DNA from: an uncultured Phascolarctobacterium sp.
Lineage (GTDB): Bacteria; Bacillota; Negativicutes; Acidaminococcales; Acidaminococcaceae
Length of the DNA: 64,000 bases
Direction: 5' to 3'
Assembly (NCBI GenBank): GCA_958448515.1
Contig: CAUDEF010000010.1
Span: 1 to 64,000, forward strand
Shown: piece by piece, positions 7,279 to 14,732 of the stretch
Layout of the letters: each line of letters opens with the position of its first letter
Numbering within the stretch: position 1 is the first letter of the stretch
The notes under the pieces: model-generated
What the model was told of the DNA's origin: nothing
The model's database searches: none
What the model saw: only the letters and a program-made list of their open reading frames with translations
Translations under genes and position numbers: made by a program

Positions 7279-8310
7279 ATGAAAAAATCTAAATTTGTTT
7301 TGGGCGCTGCTGCTATGTTAGCTTTATCCGTTGCTCTTACAGGCTGCGGCGGTGACGAAAAGAAAGCTGATAATGCTGGTGGTCCTTCCGGCAAAGTTAT
7401 GGTTTATACCTCTATTTATCCTGATATCATCGATAATATGTGCAAACCTAATGTTGCTAAAGCATTCCCCGGTATGGATGTAAACTGGTTCCAGGGCGGT
7501 ACTGAAAAAGTTATCACCAAAATTACCGGCGAAATCAAAGCAAACAAAATTGCTGCTGATGCACTGATGGTAGCAGATCCTTCCTATTATCTGAAACTGG
7601 ATGAACAAAAACTGCTGCTGCCTTACGTTTCTCCTGAAGCTAAAAATGTTATCAGTGATAAAGACGAACAAGGCGCATGGACTGCAGTTCGTATCAGCAA
7701 TATGATTATTGCTTATAACTCTGATAAACTGAAAGCTGAAGATGCTCCTAAATCCTGGCAGGATTTAACTGATCCGAAATGGAAAGGCAAAATTGCTATG
7801 CCTAACCCGATGCTTTCCGGTACTGCATACGTAACTGTTGGCGCACTGGCTGACAAATACGGCTGGGAATACTTCGACAAACTGAAAGCTAACGGCATCC
7901 GCGTTGAAGAAGGCAACTCTGCTATTCAAAACAAATTGCTGACCGGTGAATACGCTGCTGCTATTATTCTGGAAGAAAATATCCTGAAATTAGCTAATAC
8001 CAAAAATGAACCGTTGAAAGTTTCCTATCCTACTGACGGTGTAGTTTCCGTTCCTTCTCCGATTGCTATTTTCAATACCACCAAAAATCCTGAAGGTGCA
8101 AAAGCATTAGTAGACTGGTGGCTGTCTAAAGAAGGTCAGGAAGCCGTTGTTAAAGGCTGGATGCACTCTGTACGCGGAGATGTTCCGGCTCCGAAAGGTG
8201 CTCCTGAAACTAAAGGCTTAGTAGAAAATGCTATTAAAGTTGACTGGAAGAAACTTGCTGATAACAATGCTGAAATTAAAGAAGAATTCCGTAAACGTGT
8301 AATGGAATAA
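7279..8310 (+). CDS. Ferric-iron-type ABC transporter substrate-binding lipoprotein
   Basis: A 343-residue binding protein of the bacterial type 1 iron family (FbpA, AfuA and FutA relatives). A lipoprotein signal peptide ends at the lipobox LTGC. The core has KVMVYTSIYPD at the first strand, WFQGGTEK, LMVADPSYY and NSAIQNKLLTGEY, typical for periplasmic ferric-ion or organophosphate-iron binders. The start at 7279 follows GGAGTG. It heads a three-gene operon with a fused permease and an ATPase. Codon choice is strongly biased (gct, aaa, ctg), unlike several neighbours, which suggests high expression. Phosphonate or polyamine ligands are less likely but not excluded. Confidence 0.85.
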   Translation: MKKSKFVLGAAAMLALSVALTGCGGDEKKADNAGGPSGKVMVYTSIYPDIIDNMCKPNVAKAFPGMDVNWFQGGTEKVITKITGEIKANKIAADALMVADPSYYLKLDEQKLLLPYVSPEAKNVISDKDEQGAWTAVRISNMIIAYNSDKLKAEDAPKSWQDLTDPKWKGKIAMPNPMLSGTAYVTVGALADKYGWEYFDKLKANGIRVEEGNSAIQNKLLTGEYAAAIILEENILKLANTKNEPLKVSYPTDGVVSVPSPIAIFNTTKNPEGAKALVDWWLSKEGQEAVVKGWMHSVRGDVPAPKGAPETKGLVENAIKVDWKKLADNNAEIKEEFRKRVME

Positions 8311-8339
8311 TAAAAAAAATTTCAGATATATGAATTTTT

Positions 8340-8377
8340 GGGAAAACAGGGGCGTCTAGGCGTTCCCTGTTTTTCCC
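8340..8377 (+). other. Intercistronic hairpin between binding protein and permease
   Basis: A strong stem (GGGAAAACAGGG on the left arm, CCCTGTTTTTCCC on the right, one bulge) lies between the first and second genes, with no proper T run after it. Such hairpins commonly protect the upstream mRNA 3' end and let the binding protein be made in excess. Confidence 0.6.
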
Positions 8378-8427
8378 GTGTTTGTAAAAGATTATTTTTG
8401 TTTGCTGAAAGGAGAAATTTATCATTT

Positions 8428-10095
8428 ATGGGAAGAATAAATAGTAAGTTTCTGGTTATTGCTTTTTCTGTATTTATGCTGATTTACTTTGTAATATTCC
8501 CCATGGGCATATTGCTGTATGACAGCATTATTTACAATGGCGCTATTAATTTTGAAAATTACCGCAATGTTTACAGTCAGGATGTAAACTGGTCGGCGCT
8601 TACCAATACTGTCAATCTTTCTCTGATTGTTATGGTAGCAAGTGTAATTATTACTTTCCCGCTTGCCTGGCTGGTTGGACGTACAGATATGCCCGGTAAA
8701 AAAGCATATCGTACACTGCTTGTTTCCAGCTATATGATTCCTCCTTATGTTGGTGCTATTGCCTGGGTACAGCTTTTAAACCCCAGCGTAGGCTATATGA
8801 ACGAATTTTTTGAATGGGCTTTTGGTCTGCAGAAGGCTCCTTTTGATATTTACACTATCGGCGGTCTGGCATGGGTACTGACTTTGTTCTATTCTCCTTT
8901 TGCCTTTATTACCATTTCCCGCGCCATGGAAAAAATGGATCCTACTTTGGAAGAAGCAGCACGTGTTTCCGGTGCTTCTCCTCTCAGAACTTTGCTTGAC
9001 GTAACTTTGCCTTTGATGGCTCCCAGTATTTTTGCCGGCGGTCTGCTGGTATTTATTGCGGCAGGCAGCTGCTTTGGTATTCCTGCGATTGTAGGTATGC
9101 CCGGTAACATTGAAGTTATGACTACCCGTATTGTAACCTATATCTACATGGGTGATGTTGATGGTATCCGTGATGCGACTGCGCTGGCTGCATCTTTGAT
9201 GTTTATTGCTAACTTCCTGCTGTTCTTCATGACCTGGTTTGTTGGCCGCAAGGATTACACTACCATCAGCGGTAAAAGTACCAGACCTAATATAGTAGAG
9301 CTTGGCAAATGGAAATGGCCTGCATTTTTTGCTGTAGGCGCTTACAGTATGATTTCTGTAATTATTCCTTTAGGTTCTATTGTGGTTACTTCTCTGATTA
9401 AGAGTATGTCCAAACCGATTACTTTTGACAACCTGGGCTTTGATGCGTGGATTCCGGTTATTAACAGCTCACAGTATCTGGACAGTATCTGGAACTCCAT
9501 TTTGTATGCAGTAATTGCTGCTACTATCGGTACCTTGCTGTCATTGTTCATTGCTTATCTGGCTGTTAAAACTAAAATTAAAGGCCGCAGCATTCCCGAT
9601 TTGCTCAGTGTAATCGGCGGCAGTACACCAAGTATCGTTATTGCTCTTGCTCTTGTTATTACCTTCTCCGGTAATTTTGGCTTAAACCTTTACTCTACCA
9701 TGTGGATTCTGGTTGTAAGCTATCTTGTAAAATACATGACCATGTCCGTACGTACTATTGCTGCTTCCTTAAGTCAGGTACATATTTCTCTGGAAGAAGC
9801 AGCTTTAAACTCCGGTGCCAGCTGGATAAGATGCTGCAAAGATATTATTATTCCTCTGGTTGCACCGTCTGTTATTGCAGGCTGGTTCCTGATTTTCATG
9901 CCGTCTTTCTATGAACTGACCATGTCCTTGCTTTTGTATGGCAGTGAAACAAAGACTATCGGCGTATTGCTGTACGATTTGCAAACATATTCTGATACAC
10001 AAAGTGCATCAGTTCTTTCCGTAATTATCCTGCTTATAGTTTTGGTAGGTAACTTAATCCTTAACAAGATAAGTAAAGGTAATGTTGGTATTTAA
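8428..10095 (+). CDS. Iron-type ABC transporter permease, fused two-domain
   Basis: A 555-residue inner-membrane permease with about 12 helices and two copies of the binding-protein-dependent transport domain, as in FbpB and AfuB. Each half carries an EAA loop for ATPase contact: LEEAARVSGASPLRT in the first and LEEAALNSGASWIRC in the second. The ATG at 8428 is the only in-frame start near AAAGGAG, though the spacing is long at 13 nt; an open frame continues upstream without support. It overlaps neither neighbour and lies 17 nt before the ATPase gene. Confidence 0.88.
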   Translation: MGRINSKFLVIAFSVFMLIYFVIFPMGILLYDSIIYNGAINFENYRNVYSQDVNWSALTNTVNLSLIVMVASVIITFPLAWLVGRTDMPGKKAYRTLLVSSYMIPPYVGAIAWVQLLNPSVGYMNEFFEWAFGLQKAPFDIYTIGGLAWVLTLFYSPFAFITISRAMEKMDPTLEEAARVSGASPLRTLLDVTLPLMAPSIFAGGLLVFIAAGSCFGIPAIVGMPGNIEVMTTRIVTYIYMGDVDGIRDATALAASLMFIANFLLFFMTWFVGRKDYTTISGKSTRPNIVELGKWKWPAFFAVGAYSMISVIIPLGSIVVTSLIKSMSKPITFDNLGFDAWIPVINSSQYLDSIWNSILYAVIAATIGTLLSLFIAYLAVKTKIKGRSIPDLLSVIGGSTPSIVIALALVITFSGNFGLNLYSTMWILVVSYLVKYMTMSVRTIAASLSQVHISLEEAALNSGASWIRCCKDIIIPLVAPSVIAGWFLIFMPSFYELTMSLLLYGSETKTIGVLLYDLQTYSDTQSASVLSVIILLIVLVGNLILNKISKGNVGI

Positions 10096-10112
10096 TGAAG
10101 GAGTGTAAATAA

Positions 10113-11159
10113 ATGTCTGAAGTACGTATTGAACATATTTATAAAAGATTTGGCAAAGTAACTGCTGTAAATGATTTTCATCTGACTGTTAAAGATGGCG
10201 AGTTTGTTTCTATTCTTGGTCCTTCCGGCTGCGGCAAAACAACTACTCTGCGTATGATTGCAGGCTTTGAAAGAGCTTCTGAAGGCGAGATGTATATTGG
10301 CAACCAATGCGTTACCTCTTCTGTAAAAGGCACCTTCGTTCCGCCTGAAAAACGTGATATCGGTATGGTATTCCAGTCTTACGCTGTATGGCCCCATATG
10401 ACTGTTGCAGAAAACGTAGGTTATCCTTTAAAAATTCAAAAAGTTGAAAAAGCAGAACGTGAAAGACGCGTTAAGGAAATGCTGGAGCTGGTTCATCTTG
10501 ATGAATACGGCGAACGTTATCCCCATCAGCTTTCCGGCGGTCAGCAGCAGCGCGTTTCTCTGGCTCGTGCTTTAGTTGCTCAGCCTGGACTTCTGCTGTT
10601 GGATGAACCTTTGTCCAACCTTGATGCTAAACTGCGTGAAAGCATGCGCTTTGAAATTCTGTCCATTCAGAAAAAACTGGGAATTACCGTTGTATATGTA
10701 ACCCATGACCAAAGCGAAGCTATGGCTATGAGCGACAGAGTTGTAGTAATGAGCAAAGGTGTTGTACAGCAGATTGGCGCGCCCCATGAAATTTACACCA
10801 ATCCGGCTAATAAAATGGTTGCAGACTTTATCGGTCTTGTTAACTTTATGGAAGGCGAAGTTAAGGGCGACAGAGTATTTATTAAAGGCACTGACGTTTT
10901 CTTTGCCAATACCAGCAATGTTCAGGGCGAAGCTACCATTGCCGTAAGACCTGAAACTATCAGCATGTCCTTAAATGGCGGCATGATTAAAGGTATCATG
11001 ACTCATCGCTTCTATCTTGGTGATGCAGTTGACTACCGCGTAAAAGTTGGAGATCATGATATTCGCGTTATTGAAAAAGGTGCGGATTTAGACCGTATTA
11101 AAGATGGCGATACAGTATATCTTGATTTCGATAAAGTTATGATTTTTGGTCGTGATTAA
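10113..11159 (+). CDS. Iron-type ABC transporter ATP-binding protein
   Basis: A 348-residue ATPase that energises the preceding importer. Walker A is GPSGCGKTT, the Q-loop is VFQSYAVWPHM, the signature is LSGGQQQRVSLARAL, Walker B is LLLLDEPLSNLD, and the H-loop is VTHDQSEA. The C-terminal about 110 residues form a TOBE-type regulatory domain, as in FbpC and PotA/MalK relatives. The gene closes the operon and is followed by a strong terminator. Confidence 0.92.
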   Translation: MSEVRIEHIYKRFGKVTAVNDFHLTVKDGEFVSILGPSGCGKTTTLRMIAGFERASEGEMYIGNQCVTSSVKGTFVPPEKRDIGMVFQSYAVWPHMTVAENVGYPLKIQKVEKAERERRVKEMLELVHLDEYGERYPHQLSGGQQQRVSLARALVAQPGLLLLDEPLSNLDAKLRESMRFEILSIQKKLGITVVYVTHDQSEAMAMSDRVVVMSKGVVQQIGAPHEIYTNPANKMVADFIGLVNFMEGEVKGDRVFIKGTDVFFANTSNVQGEATIAVRPETISMSLNGGMIKGIMTHRFYLGDAVDYRVKVGDHDIRVIEKGADLDRIKDGDTVYLDFDKVMIFGRD

Positions 11160-11168
11160 TAAATATAA

Positions 11169-11203
11169 AAAGGCAGATAAGCTTATGCTTATCTGCCTTT
11201 TTT
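11169..11203. terminator. Bidirectional terminator
   Basis: An 11-bp perfect stem GGCAGATAAGC (11172-11182) with its complement (11187-11197), flanked by A and T runs. It serves the iron operon on plus and the SDR gene on minus. Confidence 0.92.
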
Positions 11204-11204
11204 A

Positions 11205-11924
11205 TCAGTCAGCCTGTTTAGTTTTGGCAATGACAATTTCTCTTACGCACACATCCTGGGGCATTTGGTACGCAAACAATACGCAGTCTGCTATCTTGTC
11301 AGTATCAAGTACCTGATTGATGGTATCTTTCCATTTGTTGTAATCGGTTTTGATTTTTTCGTCCGTAGTATGGCTGAGCAAAGGTGTTTCAACAACTCCG
11401 GGAGCAATTACTATAATGCGTACATTTTTATCCGCAACTTCCTTACGCATGCTTTCGGTTATTGCATGTACGGCAAATTTACTGCCGCAGTAAACGGAAT
11501 GATTATCAAAGGTTTTGCGGCCGGCAATAGAGCTGATGTTGATAATAGTGCCTGCGTTATTAGCAATCATGTCAGGAAGCACAATATGTGTTCCTGTAAG
11601 AATTCCTTTGATATTTACATCAATCATCTGTTCCCATTCTGCGTAATCCTGTTTATCCGGGAATCCTAAAAGCATAACACCGGCGCAGTTAATAAGCAGA
11701 TCTGCCTTTCCGTAAAGGGCTTCAGCTTCTGTGATGGCTTGTTTCATGCTCTCCATGTCAGTTACATCAACAGCTTTGCAGAGAGTATCAGGCAGATTTA
11801 AAGCCTGCATAGGCTCCAGGCGTCTTGCTAAAAGAAGCAGCGGATGACCCTGTGCAGAAAATTTTTCTGCCAGTTTGGCTCCGATACCGGAACTGGCACC
11901 GGTAATAATAACTAATTTTTTCAT
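11205..11924 (-). CDS. Short-chain dehydrogenase/reductase (classical SDR)
   Basis: A 239-residue classical SDR oxidoreductase. The dinucleotide-binding motif GASSGIG is at residues 8-14, NCAG follows near residue 84, catalytic Ser lies in INISSIAG, and the YxxxK motif is in YCGSK. Its arrangement fits the YdfG-like group of NADP-dependent hydroxyacid or carbonyl reductases, but the substrate is unknown. It is transcribed divergently from an HxlR regulator with two inverted repeats in the 128-bp gap, so it is the probable regulated target. Confidence 0.88.
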   Translation of the reverse strand: MKKLVIITGASSGIGAKLAEKFSAQGHPLLLLARRLEPMQALNLPDTLCKAVDVTDMESMKQAITEAEALYGKADLLINCAGVMLLGFPDKQDYAEWEQMIDVNIKGILTGTHIVLPDMIANNAGTIINISSIAGRKTFDNHSVYCGSKFAVHAITESMRKEVADKNVRIIVIAPGVVETPLLSHTTDEKIKTDYNKWKDTINQVLDTDKIADCVLFAYQMPQDVCVREIVIAKTKQAD

Positions 11925-11962
11925 AATAAGTCTTCTCCAGATTTTACAAATGTTTTCTTTCG

Positions 11963-11983
11963 AATTATAATTTTATTATAATT
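11963..11983. promoter_or_regulatory. Inverted repeat between SDR and hxlR genes
   Basis: A perfect 9-3-9 inverted repeat, AATTATAAT / TTT / ATTATAATT. It overlaps possible -10 elements in both directions, a natural site for the adjacent HxlR-type regulator. Confidence 0.5.
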
Positions 11984-12023
11984 ATTTGCAGACAAACTAC
12001 AAGAACGCAGTTTTTTGGCAGTA

Positions 12024-12041
12024 AGTGAAATAAATTTCACT
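12024..12041. promoter_or_regulatory. Inverted repeat next to the hxlR ribosome site
   Basis: A perfect 8-2-8 repeat, AGTGAAAT / AA / ATTTCACT, ending 1 bp before the AGGAGG ribosome site of the regulator. It could be an autoregulatory operator or an RNA hairpin limiting translation. Confidence 0.5.
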
Positions 12042-12052
12042 CAGGAGGATGT

Positions 12053-12400
12053 ATGGAAAAAATTAAAGTGATCTGTGAAATGGAAGTTACGGTAAAAATG
12101 ATTGGCGGTAAGTATAAGCCGCTGATTCTTGCATATCTGCTTAGCGGAGAACCCAGGCGGTTTAATGAGCTGATGCATTATATAAATCATATTTCACAGA
12201 GAACCCTTACAAATCAGCTGCGTGAATTGGAAAATGACGGGTTAATCTGGCGCAGAGTATATGCGCAGGTTCCTCCCAAAGTTGAATACTATCTTACTCC
12301 TAAAGGAAAAAGTCTGGAGCCTCTGCTTGAGCTGATGTGCGAGTGGGGCAGTCAGAATATGGATGAACGTTTTGAGCTTACAAATCCTTTATGTGATTGA
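12053..12400 (+). CDS. HxlR-family winged-helix regulator
   Basis: A 115-residue HxlR/MarR-like regulator. It shows the family hallmarks: GGKYKPLILAYLL at the N-terminal helix, RRFNELMHYINHISQRTLTNQL as helix-turn-helix, LENDGLIWRRVY leading into the wing, and PPKVEYYLTPKGKSLEPLL. Family members often sense aldehydes, quinones or thiol stress; only one Cys is seen in the N-terminal region, so the signal is unclear. The ribosome site AGGAGG is strong. The divergent SDR gene is the likely target, and the downstream lipoprotein gene starts 12 nt after the stop. Confidence 0.88.
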   Translation: MEKIKVICEMEVTVKMIGGKYKPLILAYLLSGEPRRFNELMHYINHISQRTLTNQLRELENDGLIWRRVYAQVPPKVEYYLTPKGKSLEPLLELMCEWGSQNMDERFELTNPLCD

Positions 12401-12411
12401 AAGAGGAGTTT

Positions 12412-13410
12412 ATGAGAAAGTTTTTATTGATTTTAATATGCATGATAGCACTTTTGCTTACAGGATGCTTTGAAGAAAATCAGCAGCCCAAGGAACTGAA
12501 TATCTGCAGCAGCTTTGGCAGAAAGATGACAGAAACTTTGGCAGAAGATTTCAGCAGACACGAAAATATAAAAGTGAATATCAAGTATCTTCCGCCGGGA
12601 AGTTTTTCTGAGCGTATGGATTTTATTCGCGCCAACAAAATAGACTGCTGGCTTGGGGGTACCACAGAAGAGTATTATCTTGCCAGCAGGCAGAATATGC
12701 TGCGTCCCTACCTTTCCGGAGAGTCTTATAAAGTTCCGGCGCAGATGCGCAGCAGGGAAGGATACTGGACCAGCCTATATCTTGAATATATTGCATTTAT
12801 CTCCAATAAGGAAAAACTGCACAGATACGGCATGTATGCTCCGGACACCTGGGAGGAGCTGCTGTTGCCTCAATTAAACAACGAAATTGCTGTAACTGAT
12901 TTTGCCTATGGCGGTGCAGGCTATGGCATGGTTACTTCCATCTGGCAGCTGCGCGGCAGAGAGAAGGCATTGCAGTATGCGACAGAGCTGAACAGGCAGA
13001 ATGTTACCTATACCGACAGTATAATTAAGGTTGCTGACATGGTGTATCGCGGTGAAAAAACAATTGGTATTGTGCCGTTAAAATATGCTCTGAATCTGGA
13101 AGAAAAGCATAAGCATCTTTTTGCTACTGTTGTGGAAAATGGAAACAGAAATTTGCTTACAGGTGCGGCAATTATTAAAACCGGCGCTAATCAGCAGGAA
13201 GCAGAAAAGTTTATTGACTATCTGATGGATGATAAAAGTGTGCAGGCTTTGGCAAGCAATGGCTATAACTACGTGTGGCATGTAAAGGATTATCCGTACA
13301 ACAATATGAGAAGAGAGCTGATAGGCAATATTCAGGTTTCTGTTGATGATCTGAGCTGGACTGCCATTGAAAAGAATGAAATAATCAGAAGCTGGCTTAG
13401 CGCAAAATAA
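12412..13410 (+). CDS. Orphan iron-type ABC binding lipoprotein
   Basis: A 332-residue periplasmic binding lipoprotein with lipobox LTGC after a short hydrophobic signal. The body resembles type 1 iron and related binders (NICSSFG start, AEDFSRHENIKVN, WLGGTTEEYYLA, PDTWEELLLP), like the binder of the iron operon nearby but clearly diverged. No permease or ATPase adjoins it. It may feed the importer 2 kb upstream or act as a sensor. The ATG at 12412 has GAGGAG upstream, and it is likely co-transcribed with the HxlR gene. Confidence 0.8.
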   Translation: MRKFLLILICMIALLLTGCFEENQQPKELNICSSFGRKMTETLAEDFSRHENIKVNIKYLPPGSFSERMDFIRANKIDCWLGGTTEEYYLASRQNMLRPYLSGESYKVPAQMRSREGYWTSLYLEYIAFISNKEKLHRYGMYAPDTWEELLLPQLNNEIAVTDFAYGGAGYGMVTSIWQLRGREKALQYATELNRQNVTYTDSIIKVADMVYRGEKTIGIVPLKYALNLEEKHKHLFATVVENGNRNLLTGAAIIKTGANQQEAEKFIDYLMDDKSVQALASNGYNYVWHVKDYPYNNMRRELIGNIQVSVDDLSWTAIEKNEIIRSWLSAK

Positions 13411-13465
13411 AAAAGCATCGCTTATAAACTCACAGAAATGGTTGAGATTATAAGTGATGCTTTTT
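13411..13465. terminator. Bidirectional terminator
   Basis: Arms AAAAGCATCGCTTATAA and TTATAAGTGATGCTTTT with a loop of about 20 nt and A/T runs on both sides, serving both convergent genes. Confidence 0.85.
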
Positions 13466-13466
13466 G

Positions 13467-13802
13467 TTATATTTTATGCTTAACGTGATCCAGTGCCTGA
13501 GCGAAAAGAGCAAGAACATGCTCATCATCAAGTGAATAGATTACTTCTTTGCCTTCCTTGGTAAATTTTACAAGGCCTGCGGCTCTGAGTAATCGCAGCT
13601 GGTGGGATATGGCAGAGTGAGTCATGTTTAAGGCCTCTGCAATACAGCTGACGCACAGTTCCTGTCTGGACAGTAATGATAAAATACGGATTCGGGTAGG
13701 GTCACTGAGAACTTTAAAAATTTCTGACATGGGCTGAACAAATTTCTCGTTCTCATGACCAAGAAGATATAAATGATCTTTATCTAAATGCTGAGTATTC
13801 AT
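13467..13802 (-). CDS. ArsR/SmtB-family metal sensor, CzrA-like
   Basis: A 111-residue ArsR-type repressor. The winged helix includes VLSDPTRIRILSLL and the recognition helix MTHSAISHQLRLL. The alpha3 motif ELCVSC carries Cys50 and Cys53. The C-terminal helix has Asp93, His95, His106 and His109, spaced D-x-H-x10-H-x2-H exactly as in the alpha5 zinc/cobalt site of CzrA-type sensors. It should release DNA when it binds a divalent metal. The ATG at 13802 follows AGGTGA; the frame is open three codons further up from a GTG. It is the last gene of an operon with a ThiW-like transporter component. Confidence 0.9.
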   Translation of the reverse strand: MNTQHLDKDHLYLLGHENEKFVQPMSEIFKVLSDPTRIRILSLLSRQELCVSCIAEALNMTHSAISHQLRLLRAAGLVKFTKEGKEVIYSLDDEHVLALFAQALDHVKHKI

Positions 13803-13811
13803 GATAATCAC

Positions 13812-14105
13812 CTATTTGTTTTGAATATAGGTTCTGTAACCTTTGCTGAAAAAATAAACGAGAACGGCACAGTAAAAAAAGCCGCCTACAGGTGTTTTGG
13901 TAATAAAAAACACAGGAAAAACAAAAAAACTGACTAAAATAAAAAGCAGTTGAGGCAAAGTAGCAAAGACACCGCTGATACCGCTGCTGCTGGCGCTTTG
14001 CTTAATCTTTACGGCAGATAAAACGCTGTAACGTGATGCAAAAATGCCGAAACAGAATCCGCTGATAGCGTATAAAAGATAATTAACAATTTCTCCAAAA
14101 TTCAT
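13812..14105 (-). CDS. Small membrane protein in the thiW-arsR operon
   Basis: A 97-residue protein with about three hydrophobic segments (residues 5-25, 45-68 and 70-90) and no recognisable family motif. It lies 7 bp after the ThiW-like gene and 9 bp before the ArsR-type gene, so it belongs to that operon. A role as partner of the transporter component is only inferred from position. Confidence 0.65.
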   Translation of the reverse strand: MNFGEIVNYLLYAISGFCFGIFASRYSVLSAVKIKQSASSSGISGVFATLPQLLFILVSFFVFPVFFITKTPVGGFFYCAVLVYFFSKGYRTYIQNK

Positions 14106-14112
14106 AAATAAC

Positions 14113-14601
14113 CTACCTTGCTGAACGGGAAAGCTGTTTTAAAATACCTGTTTTAAGCAGCAGTCCGGCGATAATGCTGCCTCCGATGGTACTTACAAGA
14201 AAGGGCGGAATAAAGAACCATGCGGCAGCATTGCTGCCTAAAACAAAGCTGGCAATAACCCAGGCACATAAACCGCCGATAATGCCCGTACCGATAACTT
14301 CTCCGGCCATTGCAGCAAAGGTACGCTTAAAGTACATATAGCAGATGCCTGCCAGAAAGGCACCTATCATGCTTCCCGGAAATGCTAAAAGAGAGCCTGT
14401 ACCGAACATATTGCGCAGGCAGGAGATAAGAAAAGCAATGGCAGTGGCATAGCCCGGACCTAAGATAACTGCTGCCAGAACATTAATGGCATGCTGCACG
14501 GGAAAGCATTTGGAAACGCCTGCCGGTATATAAATAAGATGCGCGCTTAAAGTTCCTATAGCAATAAAAAGCGCGGATAAAGTGATTTTATGCAGTGACA
14601 T
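14113..14601 (-). CDS. thiW: ECF transporter S component, ThiW-like
   Basis: A 162-residue, five- to six-helix membrane protein matching the ThiW group of ECF substrate-binding components. Diagnostic stretches are YIPAGVSKCFPVQH, NVLAAVILGPGYA, RNMFGTGSLLAFPGSM and a GxxxxGG region near residue 110. ThiW proteins are predicted to capture the thiazole or thiamine moiety and to share a general ECF module, here perhaps the one at 35-37.4 kb. Its operon partner is a metal-type ArsR sensor, which does not fit thiamine, and there is no TPP riboswitch in the 131-bp gap upstream. Confidence 0.82.
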   Translation of the reverse strand: MSLHKITLSALFIAIGTLSAHLIYIPAGVSKCFPVQHAINVLAAVILGPGYATAIAFLISCLRNMFGTGSLLAFPGSMIGAFLAGICYMYFKRTFAAMAGEVIGTGIIGGLCAWVIASFVLGSNAAAWFFIPPFLVSTIGGSIIAGLLLKTGILKQLSRSAR

Positions 14602-14633
14602 TCTGACCTCGTAAATGAATATAGTTATATTTA

Positions 14634-14662
14634 ATTATACGCATTCAGCCTGAGTGGCGCAA
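14634..14662 (-). promoter_or_regulatory. Promoter of the thiW operon
   Basis: On the minus strand, -35 TTGCGC (14662-14657), a 17-bp spacer, then -10 TATAAT (14639-14634). Confidence 0.65.
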
Positions 14663-14732
14663 TATATTTAAAGGTAATTTCATGTTTTTGTAGAATTATA
14701 GGTTATTAATACTTTTTATAAGAGGTGTTACT

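Noticed and set aside
14602..14732. TPP riboswitch upstream of the ThiW-like gene
   Set aside because: The 131-bp gap lacks the CTGAGA and ACCTGAT boxes and is too short to hold a full TPP aptamer along with both promoters.
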